Shown: piece by piece, positions 12,415 to 22,999 of the stretch
Numbering within the stretch: position 1 is the first letter of the stretch
Layout: every line of letters begins with the position of its first letter
NCBI RefSeq assembly: GCF_004664715.2
Contig: NC_051067.1
Coordinates: forward strand, 66,296,982 to 66,360,981
Direction: 5' to 3'
Origin: Peromyscus leucopus
Lineage: Eukaryota; Chordata; Mammalia; Rodentia; Cricetidae
DNA length: 64,000 bases
Program-made: the position numbers and the translations under genes
Notes under the pieces: generated by a model
Database searches by the model: none
The model's input: only the letters and a program-made list of their open reading frames with translations
Told to the model about the DNA's origin: nothing

Positions 12415-13455
12415 TATTTTTAAAATCTAATGGTATTTGTTATCTGGCTAGCAGTAGTATACAAATCACTTATAATATGCAGCAGGACAGCAATATATAT
12501 CTTGACACGCTAAAATTGTTTCATTATTATCCGCAGTCTAATTATGCTGGGGGAATGTTTTAATATAAGTAAATATTTTACATATTAATTTGAAATTTCT
12601 TTGTTGTTGTTTCATTCAAAGATAAATAAAGTGTATGGTCACTTTTCTTTAGCTTTAGTACTATCCTTTTAAGGAGTAAAAGTCACAGAATTAAGTCTGC
12701 ATGTGAGGTCCATCATGAATACTGCTCTATGGGTTTAATGTAGGCAGCAGAGAGTTTAGTCACTTCCACAAAGGAAAAAACAAAGTCTGTTTTTAACATG
12801 AACCTTGTGCATAAATTCATCTCTGGCAGCACAGACTGATAAAACATATAACATAAATAATGAGCCTTTAGGCCTCTCTTTAACAACCATTGACAGGTAC
12901 ACATTTGGCTTCATGGCTACAGGGAGAGCAATGAAAAGTGGGAGCCCGCCCTGAAATCCCTCCAGAAGACCCTCTCGGTCCATCTATTCATCCTACAGTC
13001 TCAGTGTGAGCCCACTCATTCCAGCAAGGTTCAAGCCTCCCAGTACTCATAGGAGGGTACTCTGCACTTCCTTACCTCTACATTCATTTCTGTCTCAGGC
13101 CCCACGTCTATTCTCATCCCTGCTTCTAGGATTGACCCAGCCACATTGCTCTCAATATCGCCCCTTACTATCTTTTTCTCAAGGGCTTCTCATACTGTAA
13201 CACTGCTTAAAAGGAAAAGTGAATGAGGAAATAAGGAGAAGAGAACTGCGTAAGCTTTTCTTCTGTGCCTTCTGACGTGAATAAGGATTTCCTGCCCTCC
13301 AATCAGGGGCCGCCGTGAAGATAGGATACCATGGTTGCTATCAACTAAACTGGATTTTACTCCTGGCCTTGAACTTGAAGATCATTCTCTAAGTCTGTTT
13401 TCTTGTCTGTAACTAGAGAAAAAAAAATCATATGTAGGTTGTTCAACAATTAAAC
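12415..13455. other. Unassigned sequence
   Basis: No gene or confident repeat is seen. Open frames at 12713-12983 on the minus strand overlap in different frames and have no domain. Confidence 0.4.
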
Positions 13456-13459
13456 ACAA

Positions 13460-13594
13460 GGGCCTGCGAAAGGCTTAGCGGACGATGGCAGCTTGTCCGT
13501 CCAGTCAGATGACCTGAGCTCCATCCTGGGACCCACACAGTGAAAGGAAATCTGAGGAAAACGGTTTTTATTCACACAAACAAATAAATAAAAT
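13460..13594 (+). repeat. Diverged B2/B3 SINE
   Basis: The head resembles 'gggcctgcgaaaggcttagc', the centre has 'gatgacctgagctccatcct', and it ends in an 'aaataaataaaat' tail. Confidence 0.6.
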
Positions 13595-13599
13595 GGAAC

Positions 13600-14290
13600 A
13601 ATTTTTAAACAAATGAAAACCTGTGTTTAAAAATTCAGCACAAAACACACTGTTTTTAAAGCATACCAAAAGGGGCTCCATCAACTATCAGTTGTTACCC
13701 CTAAACCTCTATCTTCCTTAGAAATGACTCTAGGTTCTTCCTCTTTTCCTCGGACTTCAGATTAAAATGAACTGGTAGTTCAATCCAGAAAGGTGCTATT
13801 CTGTATTCTAACAGCAGCTCCTAGGAGGATGTTTTGCAGACTCGTGTGCATATTTACTAAGCCTGTTTCACTGATATCAAGTTCCAGGCCTTCTTCAAGT
13901 GCTCTAGAGTAGCACTCTAATTTTAAAGGCAGCAAGCAAGCCCAGGGTAACGAAAAACAAAAAACAAAAACCCGTTAAGGAATACAAAGCCAGGGCTCTC
14001 TGTTAAGCAGGCGGATCCAGAAGTGCAGCATGACACCCAATAGACCGTGCTCAGTGCTCTGACTTGTAGTCTTGGAGGACACAGAAAAAGTTACTCAAGG
14101 AGTCCCAACTTTGCAGGTTGTTCTATGGAGAACTGAGACCTGTAGGAAATCCTGCTGCCTCCTTTCCCCTTGGGGATCTAACATCATCCAAGCTAAAGAG
14201 CCATGGGACGGTTAGGGTGTGGAGTAGGTGGGCTCCTTGCCCAGCCTTTCAGAGCAGCTCCTTAGCAGGCCCTGCAGCTGGTAGGAGCCC
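13600..14290. other. Upstream flank of candidate promoter, unassigned
   Basis: This is largely unique sequence that becomes GC-richer towards 14,200. No repeat or gene is identified. Confidence 0.4.
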
Positions 14291-14294
14291 AGCC

Positions 14295-14560
14295 TAGGCC
14301 TAAATGCTGGCCGGGCAAAGCCGCAATCTAATGGGTGTGGTCTCCCGGCGGCGTGAGCTCGCTGGGTGTGGCTTTGGGCTGGAATGGGGCGTGACTTAGG
14401 GTCAGTGGGCGGGGAAAAGACAAAGTTGGAGGGGGGGCACAACTAAAGGGGAGGGGAAGCGGACCTAGCTCAAGTTCCCAGGGGAGCAAGCGGCGGCGCA
14501 CGGCAGGAGGAAGGACGCCCCAGAGCTGGTGCAGGAGCTGTGGGCCTGGTAGGAAAGGTG
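14295..14560 (+). promoter_or_regulatory. Pter: Candidate Pter CpG promoter and noncoding first exon
   Basis: This is the clearest CpG cluster in the window, in strong contrast to the AT-rich surroundings. CpGs are dense at 14310-14375 and 14490-14517. A GC box (gggcgggg) lies at 14407-14414 and there is no TATA box. Two possible splice donors follow: CTG|GTAGGA at 14549 and AAAG|GTGGGG at 14558. The first coding exon of Pter begins with only 26 nt of untranslated sequence after an acceptor at 52293, so at least one upstream noncoding exon must exist. This is the best candidate, about 37.7 kb upstream on the same strand. Assignment to Pter is inference. It could instead serve a noncoding RNA or a minus-strand transcript. 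Confidence 0.5.
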
Positions 14561-15310
14561 GGGACCAAGGCCTGGAACTCGGGGATCATCTGCAAGGAGA
14601 CACGTGGAGCCCCAGTGGGCAAGGAAAGCTGCTCTGTGGCCCTGCCACTTTTCTCTGAAGGTCTCCTGAGAGGTTGCAAGGACTAGGGGGCCTGGCTTAA
14701 GGAGGCCTGGCCTTGGGGAGCTGGCCCGGGCTCAGAGGGCGCTGATCTCCCCCAAGTTTCTAGTCTCCCCAAGTCTAACTTGTAAGCTGGCGATCCTGGG
14801 CGGGTCCAGCGCTTTGCTTGCTCTGCTCAGCTTGACTGCTGAGCTCTAGGGACCTGTTGGGGCCCGCTGTGCGGGGAGGGAGGGGGAAATGGAAGGTGGA
14901 GGCGTCTGTTCCTTGCACGAGTTTCTTTAACAAGCTTTGACTTCAGAACCGTCAGCCTGGAGCCCTTAACCATCTTGTACATGTATTCTAGCACTTATGC
15001 GAGTCTCCTTAGATCTCTTAGAAAAGTTTATACAGCCCTGATATTGAGTGATGGCTATTAAGATGCCTGGGTATAGTGATACCTGCCAGTGAGGACATCT
15101 TCAAATCTCCACCACAAAGAGGAGATTGACAAGCGCCCAATTCCTGTCCTTAAGTTCCCTTTATTCATTGCTACAGAGGAGGAACCTCTGGAAGAAGAAT
15201 CCCGGGACTAAACACCCACTTGGCACAGTCCTTTATAGTTTACATAGACAGAGAGGATGTCCAATAGTTATCCTTGAGGCCCGGTACCATTCTAGAAATA
15301 ACCAACGCCC
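14561..15310. other. Unassigned, GC-rich then declining; probable start of intron
   Basis: G-rich stretches occur at 14870-14900. No repeat or coding signal is recognised. Confidence 0.4.
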
Positions 15311-15316
15311 TTCAAA

Positions 15317-15396
15317 GAAAAAGAAATGAGGAAGGAAGAAAAATAAAGAAAGGAAGGGAGAAAGGGAGGGAAGGAGGGAGGGAGGGAGGAAGGAAA
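15317..15396. repeat. GGAA-rich purine tract
   Basis: A run of AAGG/GGGA units on the + strand lies about 0.8 kb downstream of the candidate promoter. GGAA repeats can bind ETS-family factors; no function is shown here. Confidence 0.85.
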
Positions 15397-15646
15397 CTAC
15401 AGTGCACACTGAAAAGAAATTTCTGATCATTTCTGACTGTTGATGGGTCAGATAACAATTTTCAAAAAGATAATTTGAACTCCAGCTTCACCGTGTGTCT
15501 TAATGAAATTATGTTTTTCATTTGTGAAGGCTAGATGTTGCTTTAGAATTATCAAAGTCATGAAAACATATGTAGTTTTGGATTAAAAAAAAAACAAATG
15601 AATTTTTTTTATTTCTATTCCTAGATTTTGGATGACCAAGTACTTG

Positions 15647-15693
15647 TTTTTTTTTTTTTTTTTTTTTTTTTTGTTTTTTTGGTTTTTTTTTTG
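15647..15693. repeat. Poly(T)-rich tract
   Basis: A T-run of about 26 bp, interrupted by G, has no recognisable SINE body next to it. Confidence 0.9.
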
Positions 15694-15970
15694 ACATTTA
15701 GTGAAAGTTAGCTGTCAGGGATGGTACCTGAAGTCTACATTCTAATTCATCACACAGCCTTGCCAGGTAGCTTCACAGTACAGATGAGCAAGATGAGGTA
15801 CAGAATGTTCAAGCCACACTACTGGGAAGCGTTAGGAGGGGGTCTGTTTTTCTGACTCTGAAGTCTATGCTCTCCCCAAGACTGTCTCCACCTTGTCTAT
15901 TGTAGACTTGTCCCACCTCCAACAGGGACTAAGGTCATGATCCAGAATACAGCTTAAGAATCATTTTTTG

Positions 15971-16178
15971 TTGGCCTAGTCTGGGGGCATATACCTGCAC
16001 AAGCTACTCAGGAGGCTAAGGTGGGAGGATTTCAAGTCCCAAGCCAGCTTGGGCTACTAAGTAAGAACCTGTGTCAAAATAGAAAATTCAAAAGGGACTG
16101 GGGCTGAAGCTCAGTGGCATAGTGCTTGCCTAGCATGCACAAGGCTCTTTGTCCAACCCCCAACAATGGAAAATAAAA
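15971..16178 (+). repeat. ID_B1-type composite SINE
   Basis: A B1-like left part ('gctactcaggaggctaaggt', then 'gggctactaagtaagaacct') is followed by an ID-like right part ('ctgaagctcagtggcatagt') and an A-rich tail. The order is the reverse of B4. Confidence 0.65.
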
Positions 16179-16189
16179 TCATGTTATTT

Positions 16190-17175
16190 TAAGAGAGAGA
16201 AAGTGGCTGCTGGTGTGAACAACTCGTACATATCATGAGTCTGTCTGGTTCCAGCTCTGCAGTCACAGAGCTTTAGAGAAGTTACTTAGCTTTCCTAGGC
16301 ACATAGAGGTCATTGATCTCTAAGTCTTGGCTCAACCTAATAATCTATGGATTTATGAAAATAAGATACTGCTTTTAGTTAATGATATTTTGGTCACATC
16401 TGGTATTGAAATTACAAGGTGGTCAGGAAGGGTTACTTTATTCAATCAATAAATATGTACTCTGCGCCTGAATAGTCACAGGGCCTATAATGAGAGCAGT
16501 ACAAATAAAGACACCAGATTGTTGAGTTTATATTCTGTTTGGGGGTGGAGGAGCCAACAAGCAAATTAATATACAGATACAACTTGTAAGTAGGGGGCTG
16601 GGATGGATAATGATGCAGAGGGTACACTTAGGATTTGGTGATGGAGATGCCTCACCAATTTAGATTCTGATGTAAGAAGATAACAAGGACTTAAAGATGT
16701 CCCTCTTACTGGGACCTACAAGAGCAGGGGAGGCATGAAAGAATTTGATATATTCTAGGGACTTCGGGAAGGTTTCAGTGTCTGGTTCAAGATGAAGTTG
16801 GAGATCTGGGTGGGAGTAGGTTATGTTGGGATTTGTGCCATTTGGAAAGGACTGTGACTTTCCATGTACTAACTACAGGGAACAGGGGACTAACACCAAG
16901 GTGGGTCTGATGAAACCCAAACACAAGCTGAGGACAGGTCTGGTGATGTCAGTGGCTGTGGGGGCAGAGAAAGCAAAGTTGTCAATGTCACATAATCAGT
17001 ACATCTTCCTGATGTTCGCTGTAACCCTTCAGTGCCCTCATTTTGCTTAGCATTCGTTGTTTTCATACTCACCCCCCCCATATTGCTAATTCCCATACAG
17101 CACACTATATTTATAACTCTGTTATTTATTCCCTCTTTTGAGAATGTCTTGTACTTGAGGACTGAAGTATGTCTG
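16190..17175. other. Unassigned sequence
   Basis: No gene or confident repeat is recognised. Short open frames on both strands overlap one another. Confidence 0.4.
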
Positions 17176-17179
17176 AGAG

Positions 17180-17205
17180 AGACAGGATCTCCCTATGTTG
17201 CCCCT
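17180..17205 (-). repeat. B1 SINE fragment, left of ERV insertion
   Basis: 'gacaggatctccctatgttg' matches the antisense B1 head. The rest of a B1-like sequence lies past the ERV at 18084-18172. Confidence 0.5.
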
Positions 17206-17215
17206 GATGGTTTGG

Positions 17216-18070
17216 TGCTGTGGATGTCTTTCTGTATGGTGTGAATATGTGTTGTTCTGATTGGTTGATAAATAAAGCCGTTTGGCCTATGGCAAGGCAG
17301 CTTAGAGACAGGTGGTAAATTAAACAGATAGATGAGAAGAGAAAGGAGAGCAGAGGAGATGCCAGGCAGACAGCTGTCTCTGTCATTCTAGATTTTTGGA
17401 AGTTCCTTACAATGCTCTTCCTGCTTGCTTAGATAATATTGTATCCTTCTGAGGTCTTTGATGTAGTTGAAAACTAGATAGTTATAATTATAATTTTCCT
17501 TGGTTGTGATAAAAGATAAGTTAGATATGAAACCTTAGACTCACAAATATAGGATAGATAAAATATTTTCTTTAATTTTGCCAAATACAAATAGACTAGA
17601 TATTGTAACTGTAATTCTTACTTGATAACTGTTGTTAAAATATTAACATTTTACTATGTTAAAGATAAAACTTTCCTTTGTAATTAAACAAAAAAGGCAA
17701 AATGCTATGGGATAGTGATTTTGTACATTGGTTTAATAAATTGCTGATTGGCCAGTAGCCAGGCAGGAAGTATAGGTAGGATAAAGCAGACGAGGAGAAT
17801 TCTGGGAAGAGAAAGGCTGTCAGGAGATGCCAGCCTGCCATCTAGGGAGCAACATGTAATGACACACAGGTAAAGCCACAAAACACATGGCAATATATAG
17901 ATGAACAGAAATGGGCTGAGTTTGAGTATAAAAGCTAGTCAATTATAAGCCTGAGCTAATGGCTGAGCAGTTTTAATTAATATAAGGCTCTGTGTATTTA
18001 CTTGGGTCTGAGCAGCAGTGGGACTGTGGGGCTGTGGGAGCCAGGTGGGAACAAAAAAACTTCAGCTAAA
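17216..18070 (+). mobile_element. Internally deleted endogenous retrovirus
   Basis: An LTR-like segment starting TGCTGTGG at 17216 runs to about 17395. It is followed by about 300 bp of AT-rich internal sequence and a polypurine tract (aaaaaaggcaaaa, ending 17702). A 368-bp 3' LTR follows (17703-18070). Six-base flanks gtttgg (17210-17215) and atttgg (18071-18076) differ at one base and look like the target-site duplication. No gag, pol or env reading frame survives. The two LTR segments look like different subfamilies. Confidence 0.65.
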
Positions 18071-18083
18071 ATTTGGTACTTTA

Positions 18084-18172
18084 GTATGTAGCCCAAACTG
18101 GCCTCAAGCTTGAGTCTCCTTCCTGTGTTTTCTATGAGTTGGGATTTCAGGTATGTGCCACCACAGCCAGCC
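18084..18172 (-). repeat. B1-like SINE fragment, right of ERV insertion
   Basis: 'gtagcccaaactggcctcaa' and 'aggtatgtgccaccacagcc' are antisense B1 motifs. This fragment pairs with 17180-17205. Confidence 0.6.
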
Positions 18173-18479
18173 AAGGACTGAGTCTTTTGCCTGTTGCCTC
18201 TACTGCTGTTTCCCCATGGCCAATGCTGTGCTGCATGCATATTAGATTCTTACGGATTTCTTGAATGAGTGGAATGAGTGTGTTTGTTGAGTACTTTAGA
18301 TCCTGATTCCATTGAATTTGCTATTGAATGTGGTAGTGAAAGAAAGGGGGAACAATCAAAGATGAGTCTCAGTTTGCTAGCTTGAAGACTGAGTAGATGC
18401 CAGGGTAATAATGACTAGAAAAGCAGTACCCATTGGGGGAAAGACAGAAGAGAAGTTCTACGTGGTACTATGTGGGTTT

Positions 18480-18830
18480 CATCTTCTCTTGTCTCTTTGT
18501 CCAAATCCCTGACAAGGAGCCATTTAAAGGAGGATACCTTTTGTTGTTTTGGCTCACAGTTTGAGGGTGCAGTCAACCACGACAGAGAAGGCATGGGGAT
18601 AGGAATATGGAATAGCTGGTGATGTTATGGTCACCAGCAGGAAGTAGAAAGATGAATACTGGTGGTGCTCAGCTGGCTCTCCCCTTTCTTCGTTTTAGCC
18701 AGTCCAGCATCCTAGCCCATGAGATGCTGCTACCCATACTTAAGGCAGACTTTCCTATCAGTTACTGCCCTCTGAAAACACCCTCCCAGAGCAAGATTAA
18801 GATGAAAAAGATTAATTGAGCTCCATGTTA
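18480..18830 (-). repeat. MaLR-like rodent LTR repeat
   Basis: It contains the 'ttggctcacagtttgagggt' segment, then 'gatgaatactggtggtgctc'. The next feature repeats the same order, so the two are diverged direct repeats. Confidence 0.5.
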
Positions 18831-18849
18831 CCCTCTGAGAATTACTTGA

Positions 18850-19240
18850 TTTTATGGTTGTTGTGATGAGATACCCTCGAAAAAACTCAAGGGCAGCTGG
18901 GTTTCTTCTGGCTCGTAGGAGACTTTCTACCATGGTGAGGCAGTCATGGCAGCAGGAACTGAGCTTGAGGTTGCTGGTCACATTGCAACTACAGTCAGGA
19001 AGCAAAAAATGGTGAATGCCGGTGCTCAGCCAGCTTTCTCCTTATTCAGCCAGCATCCCAACAAGGGTCATGGTAACACTTGTAGGGTGACTCACCCCAC
19101 CTCAGTTAACCTCATCAAAATAATCCCATACAGGCATGGCCAACAACCAGTTGACTCAAGATAATTCCTCACAAATGTGCCCGGAGCCTTGTCTTCTAAG
19201 CAATTCTAGATTCTTGTCAAGTTGACCATCACACGAACCA
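18850..19240 (-). repeat. MaLR-like rodent LTR repeat, adjacent copy
   Basis: It aligns by eye to the preceding copy ('ggtgaatgccggtgctcagc', 'cacctcagttaacctcatca') and ends with 'cttgtcaagttgaccatcac'. Confidence 0.55.
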
Positions 19241-19244
19241 TCAC

Positions 19245-19560
19245 ATAGTGTAGACTATGAAGTGATCTACAAATACACTCCCCTTGCCTTTAGTCTCAGA
19301 GATTGGGGAGTTTGCTAGTGTGTTAGTGCGCCCTCACCTAATCTGCATTACAGACTCTAGGAGGTCTGAGCACCGTGCATCCAGGAATTTCTGTATCCAA
19401 TTCACCAGATACCCAGAGAGCCTGGAAGGTGCTACACAGGGCTTTTATTGTGACTAATGTCCATTTCACTGTTGGGAGGATGGCAGGCCCACTGTTTCCC
19501 ATGGTGCCCTAGTCAGCTTCGTGATATTAAACAAAGGTGGAAAGAATAGCAGTTGTAGAT
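19245..19560. other. Unassigned sequence
   Basis: No feature is recognised between the MaLR-like copies and the URR1-like element. Confidence 0.4.
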
Positions 19561-20161
19561 CAGCAATTCTCAACCTGTGGGTCGAAACCCCTTTGGGGGT
19601 TGAACAACCTTTTCACAGAGGTCACATAAGACCATCAGAAAACAGAGATGTAGCTTGAGAGTTTTCTCTCAGGGTCCCGCCAAACCCCAGCCATCCCACA
19701 GCCCACTTATAAAATAAACACACAGACACTTATATTATTTAAACTGTTTGTCCTAATGGCTCAAGCTTCTAGCTATCTAGTTCTTACATCTTTAATTAAT
19801 CCATTTCTATAAATCTATACCTTGCCACGTGGCTTACCGGCGTCTTCACATGCTGCTTGTCACGGTGGCAGCTGGCAGTGTCTCCCTCTGCCTTCCTGTT
19901 CTCTCAATTCTCCTCTCTGTTAGTCCCGCCTATACTTCCTGCCTGGCCACTGGCCAATCAGTGTTTTATTTATTGACTAATCAGAGCAACACATTTGACA
20001 TACAGACCATCCCACAGCACAGAAATATTTACGTTATGATTCACAACAGTAGCAAAATTACAGTTATGAAGTAGCAACAAAAATAATTTTATGCTTGAGT
20101 TCCCCACAACATGAAGAACTGTATTGAAGGGTCACAGCATCAGGAAGGTTGAGAACCACTG
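19561..20161. mobile_element. URR1-like hAT DNA transposon, split by an LTR
   Basis: Left part 19561-19648 and right part 20020-20161 end in inverted repeats (cagcaattctcaacct / aaggttgagaaccactg). The right part has 'cagttatgaagtagcaacaa', typical of the rodent nonautonomous URR1 family. Flanking 8-mers ttgtagat and atttagat match at 6 of 8 positions, fitting an aged hAT target duplication. There is no transposase. Confidence 0.75.
19649..20019 (-). mobile_element. Solo ERV LTR (371 bp) nested in the URR1-like element
   Basis: On the minus strand it runs TGCTGTGGG to AGCTACA. It contains 'aataaataaaacactgattg' and 'ggccaggcaggaagtatagg', shared with the 3' LTR at 17703-18070. Flanks cagaga (19643-19648) and cagaaa (20020-20025) differ at one base, fitting a 6-bp target duplication. 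No internal retroviral sequence remains. Confidence 0.75.
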
Positions 20162-20268
20162 ATTTAGATGCTTATAAACATTCTGTAAGCACAGCCAGGG
20201 TCATACATACAGACTCAATACCCAGAAAGGGTGGAAATCAAGGCTCCCAAATTTATTTGGAAAAAAAA

Positions 20269-20269
<1 letters not shown>

Positions 20270-20317
<48 letters not shown>
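20270..20317. repeat. (TG)n microsatellite
   Basis: An uninterrupted tract follows a short A-run. Confidence 0.95.
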
Positions 20318-20469
20318 GCATGCTGCTAACTTTTCTAGCATGGAGAAATGACCCTGGATGAGTTGTGAAGAGACATTCCTTCCCAAATGTAGTTATCAGT
20401 GAATGCATTTCCAAAACTGATTTGTCACCAAAGGGCATTTGAAATGAATCATGTATATTTACCATTGAC

Positions 20470-20960
20470 TAATATTTTTTTATGCAGCTTAAGGGGCCTT
20501 TAAAGTACGATTTCCTGACTATCTTACTCGGATATCAGAGCATCAGATTTGGGCTTTGCTCGCATTGTGTGCTCTTTGGCTCTTTGATTGTGACTTAAAC
20601 AGAAGTGAAGCAAGGAACATTTTGCTTTGGGCAGAGCCAGGCTGCATTCTGAGGGGCGCCAGCTATAAATCCAGCCTCCCTAGAGGTTAACAATCAGCGT
20701 TCTCCCCTTCTCGTGCTCAAACGAGTGATATGATGATGATAAATTGCTTGGACATGACTGCCCCAAGCACTGGCGTGATGAATTATGTTGTTCAGGGCAT
20801 GACCAAAGATTCCCTATTGTCAGTCTGTGATATTCAGTATTGACAATATTCATAAATAGCCTTCTGCCAATTTTGATCTCTGCTTTGCATATTTAATTCT
20901 TTGGATACAGGCCCTGACTCTTGGTTCTTAGGCAACTCTGTCTTCTGCTGAGTTCATGTA
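20470..20960. promoter_or_regulatory. Repeat-free candidate regulatory element
   Basis: No transposon signature is seen over about 500 bp. Motif-like strings include TATAAAT at 20664-20670, an HNF1-half-like gttaacaatca at 20686, and several GATA cores. The assignment is inference; alignment to other mammals is needed to call it conserved. Confidence 0.3.
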
Positions 20961-21695
20961 GACAATCAGCCTTTTGTTTCTTCTGCTCCTTCCTCATTAA
21001 GATGGTGTGAGGTGTGCTTAGTTATACACAGTAAACACTGTCTTACTTCACAGAAACTGTTATAACAATAATTATTAGTCGTTTTCACTAAATCTGCAGT
21101 AATAACAGCTTATCTTACAGTGGCTTAATTGGGTAATTTTTTGGCGTTTGAAAAGCATTTTGAGCAGAATATTGGTAAATATTATTGTTAATTTAATGCT
21201 CTTTTGTGTAATTAAAAGCCTATGCCTCCATGAAGTCTTCAGTATTATTCAAAGATTTCTGTCTTGTTGTTTATTATTACCCAAACTCTACATGTATTGA
21301 TCTTTAAAATATTTTAAGTATTTTCACGAACTCTTAAACCTATCTCTTGTTTACCCCATCACACTGCTATACGTGTCCTCTCCACTACATGGCTCACATA
21401 TCTGAAAAGTTAAATACTGTCAGTCTCATTCCCCTCCTAGTTCAGGGCTAGTTCACATCATACCACTGCTGCATGTACCATGTGATACTGTTTAATTTTT
21501 CGATGAGCTTCCTGGTTTACTCAGTCTAAGGCCACGCCTCAACTATCACCTGATGTCATCAAAATCTGTCACATTGTGTTATGTTGAACTGCATGTGTCT
21601 GGCCAGCCTTTCCTACAGTTGCCGTTCCGTTCATAGAACCCTGAACCGTGAGGAGTAGCTGAAAGGGCATTTCTGTAGCTTAGATTAGATGGCCT
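20961..21695. other. Unassigned, AT-rich unique sequence
   Basis: No gene or confident repeat is recognised. Confidence 0.4.
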
Positions 21696-21699
21696 CCAC

Positions 21700-22035
21700 T
21701 CCAGGATTACACTTATTTGTTCGGTCTGCGGTAACAAAATACCACAAACGGGGTGGCTTCCCAAACAGAAATGAATTCTCTCCCAGTCAAGAGACTGGAC
21801 GTTCAAGATTAAGTGTCAGCTGCCCAGGTTGTCTTCTCCCGAGGCCCCTCTCCTCGGCTGGCAGATGGCCAGCTTCTTCCTGTGTCTGCACTTTACCCTC
21901 CCTTTGTGTCTGTGTCCCAACCATCTCTTCTTTACAAAACCCCCAGTCCTGTTGGGTTAGTGCTACCTTGGCAACCTCACTTTCACGAAGTTCCTCTGTA
22001 AGACCCTTTCAACGAGCAGTCTATTTCTGAAGGGC
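21700..22035 (-). repeat. MLT1-type MaLR LTR remnant
   Basis: 'gcggtaacaaaataccacaa' is the antisense of the conserved MLT1 3' end, followed by a diverged LTR body. It explains the 113-aa open frame across it. Confidence 0.6.
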
Positions 22036-22620
22036 TGTGGGTGAGGAATCTTAATGCGTGGATAGTGGAGGACAGGAAAACTCCAGTGTACCGTGGTAAT
22101 GGTCTCTCGAAATGACCACTTTGGGAGTAATTTTCTCTATCAAATATGAGCTGCTAAGTGATGAATGCAAGTCCCTGGAGGCTGCTTTATGCAAGAACTT
22201 CTCTTGAATATTTTTTGAAAAGGAACTTTATGCCTGTGACTTAACACTGAAACAATTAGATTAAAAATGAAGCGACATCATTCAGTGAATTAGGCAGAAT
22301 TTATTAAACAGCCAAAATATAGTCAACTTTATACTTTACTAACTGAACTGCAACCATTTAAATATTTCCTTAGTAATTTGCAGCCATTTTTTTCTAAGAG
22401 TTTTCTCTAAGTCAAAAATATGCTTTCAGCTGTATAGTAAATTCTAGGCCAGGTTGTTCTAAAACTAACAAATAAATAAATAGAAAAGAAGAAGGGATAA
22501 GAGGAAATGAATGATATATGCAGCCTATAATGATGCAAGCTTTGATGCTTAAGGCCCTGAAGGAGATGAAGTTTACATGCGCATGTTAGATAATTCTTAT
22601 GTAAGAAGAATAGTTTTAGT
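22036..22620. other. Unassigned sequence
   Basis: This is AT-rich sequence with no recognised feature. Confidence 0.4.
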
Positions 22621-22624
22621 TGTA

Positions 22625-22998
22625 TGATTGTCAATTTTCATTTTCCACTTGGTTGAATTTGGGGTCACCTAGTAGACATACATGTAGGTTTTTCTCTGAG
22701 AGAATTTCCTAAGAGGTTTAAATGAGGAGGACTCACCCTGAATGTGGGCCGCACCATCTCATGGGCTGGGGCCCTGGACTGAATAAAAAGGGGGAAAGGA
22801 TTAAGTGAACTGAACACCAACATTCATCTCTCTCTGTTTCCTGATTGTGATGCAATGTGATCAGCTAGCTGCCTCAAGCTTCTACTGGTATGCCTTCTCC
22901 ACTATGATGGACTGTACCCTCAAACCATGGCCCTGAATAGCTTCTTCCTCCTTTTCATTGTTTCCAGGCAGGTCACAACAATGCAGAATTAACTAATA
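22625..22998 (+). repeat. MaLR/MT-type LTR remnant
   Basis: 'caccctgaatgtgggccgca' and 'ccatgatggactgtaccctc'-like sequence (ctatgatggactgtaccctc) are followed by 'gaattaactaatacaaac' at the 3' end, the layout of MT/MLT1-class LTRs. Confidence 0.6.
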
Positions 22999-22999
22999 C

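Noticed and set aside
17396..17702. Possible retroviral coding remnant inside the ERV
   Set aside because: The segment is AT-rich with many stops. Only the polypurine tract is recognisable, so no gag, pol or env call is made.
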